Assembly (NCBI GenBank): GCA_920105625.2 | Contig: OV050030.1 | Span: 68,725,807-68,789,806 of the forward strand | DNA from: Clusia tigrina | Lineage: Eukaryota; Arthropoda; Insecta; Diptera; Clusiidae | Direction: 5' to 3' | Length of the DNA: 64,000 nucleotides | Shown here: positions 1-11,165 of the stretch, in pieces | Layout of the letters: each line of letters starts with the position of its first letter | Position numbering within the stretch: the first letter of the stretch is position 1 | Made by a program: the position numbers and the translations under genes | The notes under the pieces: generated by a model | Databases searched by the model: none | Seen by the model: the letters and a program-made list of their open reading frames with translations, nothing else | What the model was told of the DNA's origin: nothing

Positions 1-678
1 GTGAACTTTATCAAATGGTTGTTTCGGTGTGTCAGTTAATACCATTTGCATCTTTGTTAGCTTCGAACTCTTGTTGGCCTGACATTTTGGATAACTCTTT
101 ACATATTTTTGTATATCTCTGAGCATACCTTTCCAGGCGTATACCCGTCTGATTCTCCCGTAGATTTTCCTAGACCCCCTGATGTCCGCCTAGAGGAGAA
201 TCATGCAAATCATTCTCGAACCACTCAATCCTGTTGGCTAGTAGTTTGTGTCTTTCGTTTCTTTTATTTCTACTTCTTCTGTGTCAACTACTGACCGTTT
301 AACATTGGTCTTCTCCCTGTCGGCCTTTGCCTTGGCTCTAGTTTGAACTACCGATATCTTTTCTTTTGTGGCACTCTGCTAAACGCATCTGCATTTAGGT
401 GATTTCTCTAAAACAATTTGTGCCGAAAACGTGCCAACCGAGAGGTTTTATCTTTAAGTTTCGGTATGTCTCTCAGCGGTTGATGGTCGGTATAAATCTT
501 GAATGGGCGTCCTTGGAGATATACCCTCCAATTTTTCGTGGCCCACACTATGGCTAGAAATTGTTTCTCTATTTTGGAATATCTCTTCTCTGTATCGCTA
601 ACAGCCCTGCTTGCGAATGCTGTTGGTCGGTCATTACCGACTTCCCCTTGTGGCAACACAGCACACAATGCTGCATTG
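1..678 (-). mobile_element. Ty3/gypsy fragment, part 1 (RNase H and integrase N-terminus)
   Basis: On the minus strand, 678 to 408 encodes a Ty3-type RNase H domain: CAVLPQGEVG, then FASRAVSDTEKRYS, EKQFLAIVWA and YTDHQPL. Below 408 broken frames continue through NADAFSRVP (the usual end of RNase H) into an integrase zinc-finger region, with GGHQGV near position 175 and a YPKCQANK motif near 60-80. Several stops and frame changes show that it is dead. The element runs off the left edge of the window. Its RT side continues at 4971-5350, so the two parts were one element before the LOA-like insertion at 685. Confidence 0.85.
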
Positions 679-684
679 CTAGCA
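679..684. repeat. Left target-site duplication of the LOA-like element
   Basis: The hexamer ctagca at 679-684 recurs at 4971-4976 on the other side of the LOA-like element. Removing the insert and one copy rejoins the Ty3 RNase H reading at the conserved TDAS(N) motif, which supports these junctions. Confidence 0.7.
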
Positions 685-1030
685 AAACCAAACCAACTTC
701 AAAACCAAAGGAGGGCGGTCCTCCCAAAAAAAAGACAGGGACGATCCTGTCCACCGGTAATACAAGATTGGTAGAGAAATCGATAGAAGCAGGAGGCAGA
801 GGAGGCTTAGGCGTTAGGGTTGGTCCTGGTAGCAGGGGACGGGGAGGCTTGGGAAAACCGGCTTCTCGTCTTGGTCAGAGGAGTGCTGAAGGGAGAAATC
901 CGGTGGAGGTGGTGAAAACCCAAACGCTGACTGCGGTTAAGGTGCCGGGGCTGCCCAGGTGATCAATCGGCAGCAGACAATAAAGGGGCCCAGCAGCTGA
1001 AAGAAGGTTGCTAGAGTAGGCAAGGGGAGG

Positions 1031-1841
1031 TTGGATAAACATGTCCGTCCGTCTAAGCAGGCCTTTTACTGCAAGAAGGCGGCCATGAGGGTCATGGCCA
1101 AATATGAGGCTCTAACCACGGACCAGCTCACTGAGGAGCAGGCCAAATCTGTAGAGTGGGCAAGGGGTATGCTATCCGGTTTGGTTAAACCGGCAGGTGT
1201 AGCCCCAAACAAACAACGTTCGGCTGAACAGACGGGTGAGGTCGCTAAAAGACAAAAAGTCAGCGGCCAGAAATACCCGTCTTACAGCGAAGTTGTCAAA
1301 GGTGGGGTGAGATGCTGGCCATCATAGACTGGAAGGAGGAGGAAGGGGTCATACACAAAGGAGGTGGAACTGAGTGGAGCAAGCGATTGCCCAAGTCTAC
1401 TTCCAGGTCTTGGAGGAAAACCCTTGACCCCCTCCTTTCTGTCACGATACGGGCTGGTATCAGAGCGGGGCATGCGATGACAGCAGGTCAGAAAAACTCT
1501 ACTAGATTGCGGTAAGCAAGGTTGGTGAGATTTAGCCGGGAGCCAGGCTTGAAGCCGTCAGCAGGGAAGAAGTTCCCAGCAGACCCAGATCCCGGGTCTG
1601 GATCCCGGCTAAGCCAGCTGAACAGGCAAAAATAGAGGAGATCTTCAGATCTTGCAATAGGGACCAGCCAACCCATAACTGGAGGAAACTTGAGGAGCCA
1701 GTAGAAGGTAGGAGACAGGTGTTGTTAAGACTCAACGCCGAGTCCCTTGCCCCACTGGCAGAGAGAAAAGGGGTAGTCATGTTCGGGTTCGTTGACGCAA
1801 CTGTTCGGATCTACCGCAAGCTTTGGAACCCGAGGAGATAG
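1031..1841 (+). pseudogene. LOA-like ORF1 (DUF4780-type), frameshifted
   Basis: The first open part (1031-1327) is a basic, Lys/Arg-rich segment ending in YPSYSEVVKG, which resembles the linker ahead of the DUF4780 domain in ORF1 proteins of LOA-type elements. After frame changes near 1320 and 1500 the reading resumes with motifs such as GARLEAVSREEVPSRP and RLNAESLAPLAERKGVVMFG, which match the DUF4780 fold, and stops near 1841. ORF1 proteins of this class are thought to bind element RNA in the RNP. The copy cannot make a full protein. The copy at 31790-33032 is the same type but clearly a different family. Confidence 0.65.
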
Positions 1842-1999
1842 ATGGTGACAAGGCTAACGTGTGTGGCGGTAGTGAAGAAGGTTTGTCCAGCAGCCAAAGG
1901 TCGACTCACTCAGAGCAGCTGACAGGGGTCAATAATGAAAAAAGATGGAGAGTGTCGAATGAAAATTAATACTCTGACCATCGTTATATAGAATACGAA

Positions 2000-3724
2000 T
2001 TGAACTTCCCAGTATCTCCAGTTAAGACCTTTAGGAATATACGGAGAATGGACTGGGGAAAGTATAGGAAGACTCTCGGGACCTCACTGCCAAGAAATTC
2101 CCCGTCTGACCCCACAGACCCTGTGAATTTAGACGGGCTGATTAATCAGGTAACCAGGGCCTTGGATAGTTCACTGACAGCCGGGTGCCCGGTTGTAAAA
2201 CTATATAGAGGCAAGAACAAACCACCTTGGTGGTCAATGGATCTAGGCATTCTCGGGAAGTCCAATAGGCGGTTATTCAACAGGGCTAAAACTTCGGGTC
2301 TGCCCTCGGATTGGGAAGCCTACAAGGCTGAGCTAAAAATATACAGGAAAGCAACCAGAACTGAGCAACGAGAGTCCTGTCAAAATTATTGTAGGGATGT
2401 GAAAGAAACATCGGAAGCAGCTTGACTACGAAGAATTCTAGGGATGACACCACACAACCTGGGCTACCTAAAAGGTCCGGGTGATGTGTGGAGCGAATCG
2501 AGCGAGGAATCTTTGGCTATTCTCTTAGACTCGCATTTTCCAGGTATTGGCACGGTGGAGGGTAATAACTCGACATCCATGAGCAGGTAGTCTGAGATAA
2601 GAAGTGCGATAGTTACAGTCGAGAAAGTTGAGTGGCACATTAACACTTTGGGTCCATACAAATCTCAGAGTCCGGATGGAATTTACCCAGCAGAATTGCA
2701 ACAATCATTGGACATAAGTACGCCCTGGGTTGTCACTGCAATTAGAAGCCGTCTTAACATGGGCTATATTCCGCTGAGATGGAGAGAAACGAAGGTTGCC
2801 TTCATACCCAAGGCAAGCAGGTCCTCTCATGTAAATCCTAAAGACTTCAGACCAATCAGTCTCACGTCTTTCCTCCTAAAAACATTGGAGAGATTGATGG
2901 ATGCATACTTAAGGGAAGTTATACCAACTGGTAGAATCTCCTCGGCACAGCTTGCATACACGAAGGGCAAATCGACAAAGACGGCGTTACACGTACTTAT
3001 TGGTATAGTGAAAAAAGCCATCCAGTAGAAGGATTTTGCACTGGCGGCGTTCATTGACATAGAAGGAGCTTTTAACAACATAAATGCGAACGCCATTACG
3101 GGAGCGTTAGAAGCTCTGTGCGTTGATCCTCATATGGTTGCGCTGATAGAGACTCTATCCGTCAACAAGAATTTAACTGCTAGCTTAGGCACCTACACTT
3201 TAAGCAGACAGGTCTGCAGAAGCACTCCTCAGGGAGGAGTCCTCTCCCCCCTGCTCTGGAATTTGGCGGTAAATTCATTACTGCTAGCCCTAGAGAGGGG
3301 GGGTTGCCATGTCGTCGCCTATGCTGACGACTTGGCAATTGTGATCAGAGGGAAATATCCAAACACTCTTATGGATATTTTGCGATCTAGCATGGCCAGG
3401 CTCACTGGTTGGACGGGAAAAAAGGGATAAGGGTTAAACGCCAATAAAATGGAAATAATCCTCTTTTCTAAGAAAAATAGAACTTCCAGCTAGCATACAA
3501 ACGTGTGGAAACTCCGATTTAAGAAGACAGTCAAATATTTGGGAGTAGTACTAGATAGGAAACTTACCTGGAAACCCAATATTGAAGAAAGAGTTAGAAA
3601 GGCCAATATTCCTTTTTACACATGTCAAAAAGCGGTCGGAAAAAGGTGGGGGTTATCCCCACGAATTATGCACCGGCTGTACATTTCGGTGGTCAGAAAA
3701 TTGCTATATGGAATACTGGTATAG
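2000..3724 (+). pseudogene. LOA-like ORF2, reverse transcriptase region
   Basis: 2000-2425 encodes the linker that follows the endonuclease (the PPWWSMDL motif is typical of this position). 2648-3028 holds the RT fingers (SPDGIYPAELQQ, FRPISLTSFLLKTLERL, AYTKGKSTKTALH). A stop at 3026-3028 interrupts it; then 3134-3430 has the palm with STPQGGVLSPLLWNL and the catalytic AYADDLAI. 3503-3724 holds the thumb (KYLGVVLDRKLTWKPNI). The RT active-site aspartates are kept, but at least three stops or frame changes break the frame. No endonuclease domain precedes it. Confidence 0.85.
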
Positions 3725-4873
3725 AGGCCAGCCACTCAGAAACAAAGCTATTTGAAGCTTCTGAGCAAGGTCCAAAGAATGGCTTTTCTATGCATCTCTG
3801 GTGCTTTAAGGACCACTCCAACCAAAGCATTAGAAGTAAAACTCAACCTGCCTACATTAGAGCTGGTAGGGAAACAAGTGGCCGCCACATCAGCACTACG
3901 GCTGAAATGTGCGGCGTTATAGCATGATTGGCAGATTGGTCACTCGACTACTGCGCATACCTGGAGTAGTTCTACCCAACACATTGACCACTATATACCT
4001 AATCTCAACTTCGATAGGCACTTCCAAACATATATTCCGTCTGGAATGGAGTGGCAAACACCAATGCCATGGAGAAGGGGGGAACTGAATTTCTACACTG
4101 TCGGATCCAAACTTGACGATAGAGTCGGCTTTGGAGTTTTCTCAAAAGAACTGGAACTGGAACTTTCTTTCCGTCTTCTCGACCACTGCAGGGTTTATCA
4201 AGCAGAGGGCCTAGCCATAAAGGAGGTAGCCATCTACTTAAATAGACATGCCGTAACAAAGAATATTATAAATAGCTTGCTCAGGACTGCCGGGCAGCCC
4301 TAAATTATGTCAGAACCGTTTTCAGGGTCCGCCTTATATGGGTTCGGGGACATAGGGATATTGAGGAGAACTGTACGGCTTATAAGTTAGCCAGACGGGG
4401 TACCAACCTTCCTTTATGCACGGACAGATCCGAGGTTGCAATACCAATTACCACCTATAAACTGATGCTGAAGGATAGGGTTGTGCGTGAGGCCAATGAG
4501 TCTTGGGCACACGAGGGCACTTGCTTAACGACCAGACTAATGTGGCCGGAGCTTAATAGAAGGAGACTTGAGATCTTAAGACTTGCTTGCCCTGTCGAGA
4601 TAGGATATCTCTAAGGTCGAGGCTTGTGTAACTGGTCAATGACTGTTCGGCAGGTATGCTCTCAGGCTGTGAGTATTGTCTCTTGAATACTGCAGAAGCT
4701 GTGGGGATGAGGAGGAGACTGTGGACAATATCTTCTGTAGTTGCTCCGCTCTGGTTAGAAGCAGAACGGGCTCTTTAGGCAAATACGCTTTTAGCTCTCC
4801 TACAAAAGTTTCTAGCGCGAAGGTCAAACGAATCCGGCGCTCTATTAGGGCTTCGAAATGGTTCGACGAGTGA
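3725..4873 (+). pseudogene. LOA-like ORF2, RNase H and C-terminal Cys motif
   Basis: Downstream of the thumb, 3770-3900 carries a broken connection region. 4046-4303 contains an RNase H start (YTVGSKLDDRVGFGVFS; the usual TDGS has become TVGS, so a catalytic Asp is replaced) and the DHCRVYQAEGLAIKE helix. The later GHRDIEEN motif is readable in another frame near 4345-4370. 4676-4873 ends with CRSCGDEEETVDNIFCSCSA, a Cys/His cluster often seen at the C-terminus of R1/LOA-type ORF2. Several stops make it non-functional. Confidence 0.75.
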
Positions 4874-4970
4874 ATCGGAGGTGCATTGTTACGCGGTGGT
4901 ATCACAATGGGCCGATGGTTGTCTGAGTGAGCTGGTCCTTAGACCGGCTGCCACGTTAACCTAACCTAAC

Positions 4971-4976
4971 CTAGCA
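4971..4976. repeat. Right target-site duplication of the LOA-like element
   Basis: Second copy of ctagca, directly after the element's cctaa-type tail and directly before the resumed Ty3 sequence. Confidence 0.7.
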
Positions 4977-5350
4977 TCGGTGGTCAACAAAAAAGTGCTC
5001 AAAGTCGGGGTACGCCAAAATCGGCGAGCTAATTATCTCATTTAGCCTCTCGAACGCTTGTTGACAGCATTCGATTTTGCTTCTTTACGTAGCAACTCAT
5101 TAATTGGCAACGCAATTCCGGCTAGTCCTTCTACGAACTTTCTATAATAGTTCAGTAGTCCTAGGAGTGATTGCACTTATTTTCTATTTCTTGGAATTGC
5201 CATATTCTTTACACATTCCAATTTCTGGCAGTGCTCCTGCCTCTGAACAACGATGGCCTAGACAATGTTATGTTTCTCTATCTATAAATTATCAGAACGC
5301 CCTGATATATGAAATACATTTCATAATGGGTCACCCTGAATTCGATGATG
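4977..5350 (-). mobile_element. Ty3/gypsy fragment, part 2 (end of RT and connection)
   Basis: Reading the minus strand downwards, the sequence gives the Ty3 RT end: LLNYYRKFVEGLAGIALPI, then QQAFERLNEIISSPILAYPDFEHFF, which leads straight into the TDAS motif cut by the LOA-like insertion. Frame changes occur around 5035 and 5150. Above about 5250 the similarity fades. A 159-codon plus-strand frame at 5104-5583 overlaps this antisense and is not taken as a gene. Confidence 0.75.
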
Positions 5351-5648
5351 GCGTGGATATAACGCCTAGATATAAGGCCAAAGGCCGATCTTGGAAATTG
5401 AGCCTCAAGGCTCAGAGATTCATTTTATTTTGCCACAAGGCAAAGACAAATAAAATACTTATGCCTGTTTTGATGGTCAGCACAAGTCTGATTTTTAATT
5501 TTAACTTTGGTTTACAAGAAACTTCTTATAACATATTTCTTAATCACCAATCAATATCAATTCATTCACACACTCTTGCATAACTATTTAAATATATAAT
5601 ATGCAAGTAAATGAAATGTATTGATTGGTTCTTACTAATTCTTAAATA
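5351..5648. other. AT-rich noncoding stretch
   Basis: No convincing coding signal. It contains near-palindromic words (gccaaaggc, gcctcaaggc, gccacaaggc) and an AT-rich end. It may be LTR or leader sequence of the Ty3 element A separated from 6583-6842 by the DNA-transposon insertion, but no second copy is available to prove this. Confidence 0.35.
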
Positions 5649-6580
5649 TCGGGTTTTTCAATAAGAGCGCTACAGAAGTTTTTTTTAAATAAAACAAAAC
5701 CGGTATTAGATATCAATGAAATTCTTTATTCCTGTGAAAGTACGTTCGATGCCATTATCTATGGAACTCGATTTCTTTTGCATGGCCACCACGGGCACGC
5801 TTGCAGAAGTCCAGACGCTGAACCCAATTTTCAACGGTTTTCAAGCATAAATCGGCCGATACTGCTGCAATTTCACGTTCGATATTCGTACGAAGTTCAT
5901 CAATCGTCGCTGGCTTGTTGGCATAGACCATAGATTTGGCGTAGCTCCACAGGAAATAATCTAACGGCGTCAAATCGCACGACCGAGGCGGCCAATCGAC
6001 TGGGCCATTTCGTGAGATAACACGTTCACCAAACTTGGTTTCCAGTAAATTGATTGTGGCATTCGCTGTGTGGCTTGTGGCGCCGTCCTGTTGGAACCAC
6101 ATGTCCTCCAAGTCCATATTATCCAATTAGGGCCAAAAATATTCGGTTATCATTGAACGGTAGCGATTCGCATTCACAGTAATGTGCCGGTCTTGATCAT
6201 CACGGAAGAAGTACGGCCCAATGACGCCGCTGGCCCATAAACCGCACCAAACCGTAATTTTTTCGGGATGCAATGATGACTCATGGAGTACGTGTGGATT
6301 GCTGTCTAACCAATAATGCATACTTTGCTTATTGACGAAGCCATTCAGCCAGAAATGAGCCTCATCATAAATTGGACGTAGCGCTCTTAAAGTTGAGGCG
6401 ACTGACTCCGAATTTCGGTAGTAAATTTTAATAATTTCGACTCGTTGTTGGCTCGTATATCTTTGCATGATGAAATGGGAAACCTTACTGAAGAGAAATG
6501 TCAAAAGAGCGGGGAAAAATATGTCGTCGTTTGCTGTCACTATCGATTTACTTTTGTAGCGTTTCTTTTGAAAAACCCTT
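5649..6580 (-). mobile_element. Tc1/mariner-superfamily element, internally deleted (copy with TIRs)
   Basis: Imperfect terminal inverted repeats start with gggtttttca and share a second block (cgctaca) about 12 bp further in, at both ends. The element is flanked by TA at 5647-5648 and 6581-6582. It is only 932 bp. The minus strand carries a transposase with a central deletion. The superfamily is supported by TA target duplication and the DDE motif wording. Confidence 0.85.
5755..6540 (-). pseudogene. Tc1/mariner-like transposase, deleted and with a stop
   Basis: The N-terminal part (6475-6390) has the helix-turn-helix start RYTSQQRVEIIKIYYRNSES, typical of the DUF4817-annotated transposases common in arthropods. 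At LRPIY it jumps directly to DEAHFWLNGFVNKQ, the first catalytic Asp region, so most of the DNA-binding domain is missing. A TAA near 6127 splits the frame. The second part keeps WFQQDGATSHTA (second Asp) and WPPRSCDLTPLDYFLW (third acidic residue). It cannot be an active transposase. Confidence 0.85.
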
Positions 6581-6582
6581 TA

Positions 6583-6842
6583 TTTATCAGAGGGTAAATC
6601 CTATGTACATTCAACATGCTTGATCATCATATCTTCGCTGCGGCACTGACTGTCGATTATTTATTGACAGATATTTCGACTGCATTACCCGTTTGCAATT
6701 TGACGCCATTGCACTTGAAAGAGTGCAAGCGCGCCGCACCAGGCAATGAACTGCTTTGGTGGTCGCACAAGGGTAGCTCGCTACGGCTTGCATCCTCGCG
6801 CTCAAGTTACGCGCTCCGATCAGCATGCATACATACACTACA
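6583..6842 (-). repeat. Probable 3' LTR part of Ty3 element A
   Basis: On the minus strand a purine-rich tract (aagaggaggga, about 6843-6853) is followed by TGTAGTGTATG, a normal polypurine tract/LTR start. The segment is directly downstream of the integrase of element A. It is cut by the Tc1/mariner-like insertion. No 5' copy of this LTR is visible near 11.2-11.8 kb, so the call rests on position and the PPT. Confidence 0.5.
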
Positions 6843-6974
6843 TCCCTCCTCTTACAGATTAATTTATATTAGTTGACCATAAGGCAATCTATATAAATTT
6901 TTTACTTTTTACTTATTTAAACCTTAAGTTTACATTTAATAAGATTATTATTTTGAATTTTAACAATGTTATTA

Positions 6975-8129
6975 TTTGTTTTCTATATAACTATTGGAAC
7001 CAGTTTGTTTCATTATTAAGTATGGTCCCTTGTATAGTAAGTCTAGTTTCTTCCTATTATTATTTTTTAAATATACATAACATTCGCTTTAAAATTAGTT
7101 TTTTTCATATTTAGTTGTTGACTGCTTTGTAAAATTTTATGTTGTGCTAAGAGGGTGCTAGCTTGGTGCTGAGCATATTTTAATTTTAACTTTAACTCGC
7201 GACAATAGTTATCGATATCATATATTCTTGATTTGTCTTTAAGTATTTCACAAGGTAATGTGGATAACTTTCCATAAATAAATTCAAAAGGAGTATATCC
7301 AGTTGTTACATGCGATGTCTTGTTATAAAATAAAGTGTAGATTGGCAAAACTTCATCCCATGTATATTGCTGTTGTAGGCACATGAGGTATTCATTAAGC
7401 ACTCTGTGATTTATTTCAATTGACCTTAAAGGCTCATGGTAAAATGGAGCTGAGACGGATTTGTCTATATTTAATTGATTACATAGATTATTCAATAACT
7501 CATTTGTGAATTCGGTTCCTTTGTCTGTCCGCAGTTTTTTGAAGCATCCCTATTTCAGTATAATGTGTTCAACTATAGTTTTTGCTACAGTGACTGCATC
7601 TTTGGACTTTAAAGAAGCCGCAATCACGAATTTTGTGAGGTCGCATTGTGCTGTAAAAATGTATCTAAAGTCATTTGACGGTCGCACGGGTCCTACATTG
7701 TCAATTATCATTTGTTCTAAACAACCACTTAGTATTTCTGTGACGGTAAACCGTTCTTTTGTGTGTCTTAGAATTTTAGCTCTGACGCATATGTTTCAAT
7801 TGTTTATGAAATACTTTACCATATTTCATACTCTTCCATATGTACTTTTGATTTAACCTAGCTATAGTTTTTTGTATGCCGCAGTGCCCTCCATAGTTTG
7901 TGTTGTAATAGTTTTCCATCAATATATTCTTTTCTACTTCGTCTAATATCTCAAGTGGAGATTCATATATGAGCAACTTTAAACAGCTTGTTTTAGTTCT
8001 CTTCAGATCATTAAAAATTCTTTTAAATTCTGTGACTCCTATTTTCTTTAATAGCTCGTGATCAAATGCTATGCATAGACTTTGTATCTGTGTATTGCTC
8101 ATTTTGTATATGAGGTTCTTCAAAACCAA
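6975..8129 (-). pseudogene. Integrase of Ty3 element A
   Basis: The upstream piece (8129-7776) includes the zinc-finger region with GGHCGIQKTIARLNQKYIWKSM. The catalytic core between about 7750 and 7500 is frameshifted. The C-terminal part (7495-7067) has FYHEPLRSIEINHRVLNEYL, then VTTGYTPFEF, and a final DLLYKGPYLIM motif at about 7040-7010, after a stop. The core Glu position (normally VERNH) reads IEINH, so the catalytic Glu may be misplaced. Confidence 0.75.
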
Positions 8130-8342
8130 TTTTATTTCTGGTAGAGTGTCATTCTCATATCTGGCAATCGTTTATCTGCTTCTATCTTTAATTTGGGCCT
8201 CTTATTATTTATTTTTGTTCCGACATAGTTCATTTGCACAAATTTTAATTTATGTAGATTCTTGGTATCAGATATTGAGGTTGCATCCCATATGTGTAGC
8301 CGATCACACTGCAACTCACAAGTGGTCTGTGGTCTGTGTACA

Positions 8343-9189
8343 CTATGAATTTCTTGCCAAATAAGTATGGCCTGAAATAATAATACCCCAGTGTATCGCT
8401 AAAAGTTGTTTCTCAATCACTGATTTATTCAGCTCATCCTTGAGTGGTCTACTTCCGTAGGCGATTGGTTTGTCTTTACCAACTTCTCTTTGTGACAAAA
8501 TTGCACCTAAAGCATGACTGGACACATCAGTGGTTAATATGAAAGTTTTAGAGAAATCTGGGTATCTTAGTATAGGAGGGGACATTAGTTTTTGCTTAAA
8601 TGTTTGGAATGCAGCTTCACATTTGTTATCCCAATGAAATATTATATTTTTCTTTCATAGAGTATTTAATGAGTTCACAATGTCTGCGAAGTTATTTACA
8701 AATCTTCGATAATATATAGTTGCAAAATGAAACAAATCTCCTAGTTTCATCGGTATGCATAGGCTTTGGGTAGTTTTTAATACCATCATATTTGCTGGGA
8801 TCAATAGTGATACCATCAACAGTTATTAAATGTCCCAAATAGACTACTTCAGACTTCTGGAAGTTACATTTTGCTGGATTTAGTTTTAAGTTATATTGTT
8901 GTAGTTTTGTAAATACTCGCATTAGATTGATAATGTGCTCTCTAAGATTAGTGCCGAACACAATGATGTCATCAACATAGAGAAATGCTGATCCCTGGAG
9001 CCCACTGAGCGCTAGTGATAACATACGTTGCAAACTGTTTGGAGAGATTTGCAATCCAAACGATAGACGTTTGAAGTGAAAGTGGCCTGAACTAGTTGAA
9101 AATGCTGTTAACGGCCTGCATTCTGGTTTAAGAGGAATCTGATGAAAAGAGCTTGTCATGTCAAGTGTTAAGAAATATTTTGCTTTATT
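8343..9189 (-). pseudogene. RT and RNase H of Ty3 element A
   Basis: 9159-8692 covers the RT palm: MTSSFHQIPLKPE, FKRLSFGLQISPNSLQRM, and the catalytic FLYVDDIIVFG, then KCNFQKSEVVYLGHLI. A frame change and the weak stretch 8692-8586 follow. 8585-8343 begins RNase H with LTTDVSSHALGAILSQ, then NKSVIEKQLLAIHWGI. The final RNase H part near 8340-8130 is out of frame. Catalytic residues are mostly readable, but the frame is broken at 9160-9190, 8690 and 8343. Confidence 0.85.
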
Positions 9190-10250
9190 TCATTTATTAA
9201 GCACATCATCTAAGCGAGTCAGAGGAAATTTGTCATCCACTACTCTTTTGCTTAGTGCTCGGAAATCAACGACCAATCTCCATTTCTTTTCATCACCTTT
9301 GCTCTTTTTTGGTACCACCAGCAGAGGTGGATTGTAAGGGCTAACAGATGGTTCAACAATGCCATTTTGTATTAGTTCATGTACTTGCCTGTCTACCTCA
9401 TCTTTTTGCATATGTTGTAATTTGTAGTTTTTTATATATATTATATTAGATACACTTTGTTCGTAAAAATTGTTTATCGAGAGTGTTTCTCCTTCTAGGT
9501 GAAAAATATCCTGATATTTACGACATATGTCAATAATTGCAGTTTCTTCTTTACCGCCGAGTTTCTTTAGTTTCAAAAGGTCTTTAATTGCTGCGAATCT
9601 AGCTTCAGCATTATTTACTTTAGAATTTCTTCTTCCTACAACATACAAATTTGCTATTGGTTCTATTTTGAGTGAAATATTTTTTAAAATGACTTCAGAA
9701 TTTGTAGTATTAATAATTTGTATGTGTTTGTGTGCATCTTTGGGTATAAGTGTATTAGCTACAAAAACACCCTTTGCTATCTCCTTGCTGTGAACTAATA
9801 GCGGAAGGTAGGCTATTTGCGCTGATAGTGTGTATACTATTTGAGTTCTTGGTTGTATTGCTAGTGTGTTAGCTATTCTTAGCTGAGTGCAAATGAGCAA
9901 GGTGACCTGCTCATCATTTATATGGGTTTGTAATGTACAAGTTTCATAATCTAACTTACATCTATATTTAATGAGGAAATCTCTTCCTAATATGCCATTT
10001 GTTGCTAGAGGTGTTTTATTACCTACTAAATGGAGTTTATGCACAAATGTTTGATTTTCTATACTTAGTTCTAATTCTACTAAGCCTAAATAAAAAGTTG
10101 TGTTATCTAATATACCCTTAATTAAAATGCATTTCTTTCTAACTATAATATTAGGTTGACATGTTCCTCTTTTATTATTGAAATGTCTGCCCCCGTATCT
10201 ACTAAAAATTTTAAATTTCTACCTGCCTTCACTTCAGGAATTCAAATTTG
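9190..10250 (-). pseudogene. Protease and RT N-terminus of Ty3 element A
   Basis: Above 10044 the aspartic protease motif LVDTGADIS is readable near 10215-10190, with a frame change before the long open part at 10044-9190. That part holds the protease end (GILGRDFLIKYRCKLDYE), the linker, and the RT start (IIEP-type GIVEPSVSPYNPPLLVVPKK and WRLVVDFRALSKR), and ends in a stop just after FPLTRLDDVLNK, where an RT continues in living elements. Confidence 0.85.
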
Positions 10251-10269
10251 GCTCTGACTACTCCCAGTT

Positions 10270-11165
10270 TTGAAGGGATTCCTTCCTTGGCTAATTCCTT
10301 CTGAGGAATTAACTCTTGGTCTGTTGAAATTATTCCCACCTTGTCTCCTGGGTGGATCCGGGCGCCTTGTCGGTGGCTGTCTCATAGTCTAATCTCATTA
10401 TGTTCCCCCTAGGCACTGTAGACTTGCTTCATGGCCATGTGATTTGCATTTCATCTGTGTTATACGCTCCTTTGACTGTGTTATACGCTCCTTTCTCTAA
10501 CCATGATAGCAGAAGTGAACATGTCCTCCCTGTTTCCCACTGCAGCCGGGTTGCGGAGACCCACCACGAAAGTTGTTAGCGCCGACTTGCCAACTTCGTA
10601 TAATAACGCTGTATCTTCAACGCCATTGTAGTTATTTCCTATTATTTCCTGGGCCCTCATCTGAAGTGACCCTAAACGCCTGGCAAAGGCGCGTATGTCT
10701 GCACTAGCCAGATGTTTCCCGATTCTGATCTCTTGCGTTACGTCTTCCAGAGTTCTCTCTTTTAAATAAGTTTTCCTTAGGAAGCCGTAAAGCTCGTCTG
10801 CACTGGCGAATTGCTTTGGCAGTACAAGGTTATATATATCTCCAAACAACCTTTGCTTAACACAGTCAAAGAAATCCTGCAATTCATAAAGGCTTATGCT
10901 TCTCCTTGCAAGTTCACGCCCCTGAATGAGCCTACTGACTTCTGACCATAAGTCCTCCGAAGAAGCACTAATGAACACGCTGGCCACTGTTTTCGAAATC
11001 TCTCCTATACCTATCTTTTCTATACTGCCCGTTTGTGGTTCTTTTCAAAATTAAAGTCCATCGTCTGGTTTTCATTATTCATTGCTGCCCGAGCCTCCAA
11101 TGATTCTTTAACTTTATTTGATGATTGCATCGAATGCCACTTCATAAAACCATAATCTGATTATG
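10270..11165 (-). pseudogene. Gag of Ty3 element A
   Basis: The main open part (10987-10481) is a 168-residue helical Gag-like segment with LWSEVSRLIQGRELARRS and EELYGFLRKTYLKERTLEDV-type wording (DELYGFLRKTYLKERT). It is similar in layout to the Gag of element B at 29647-30105. A short N-terminal piece in another frame starts near 11150. A 21-bp tandem duplication (tgtgttatacgctcctt, 10458-10498) adds stops at the C-terminal end. A basic, zinc-knuckle-less tail is readable near 10260-10380. Confidence 0.65.

Larger units (their letters stand above)
685..4970 (+). mobile_element. LOA-like non-LTR retrotransposon, decayed copy 1
   Basis: This 4.3 kb plus-strand insertion lies in the RNase H codons of a Ty3 element. 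In order it holds a DUF4780-type ORF1, the region between endonuclease and RT, an RT, an RNase H, and a C-terminal Cys-rich segment. It ends in three cctaa-type units (4957-4970), the simple-repeat 3' tail typical of LOA-clade elements. ORF1, the RT and the C-terminal part all carry stops or frame changes, and the N-terminal part of the AP endonuclease is missing between about 1900 and 2000. The clade call rests on RT wording (RPISLTSFLLKTLERL), the RNase H downstream of RT and the ORF1 type; R1 or I group is the alternative. Confidence 0.8.
6842..11165 (-). mobile_element. Ty3/gypsy element A, decayed internal region
   Basis: Gag, protease, RT, RNase H and integrase are collinear on the minus strand from about 11160 down to 6975, all interrupted by stops and shifts. 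The integrase resembles that of elements C and mdg1-like (VTTGYTPFEFIYGKL), suggesting the mdg1/412 side of Ty3. The leader upstream of gag (11166-11765) is homologous to the leader of element B (30110-30690). Confidence 0.8.

Noticed and set aside
4957..4970. cctaacctaacctaa as a possible telomeric (TTAGG)n seed
   Set aside because: Only about three units, at the exact 3' end of a LOA-like element and followed by its target duplication, so it is the element's own simple-repeat tail.
5104..5583. 159-codon plus-strand frame
   Set aside because: Its first third is antisense to Ty3 RT and the rest is AT-rich without a domain; no gene-like features.
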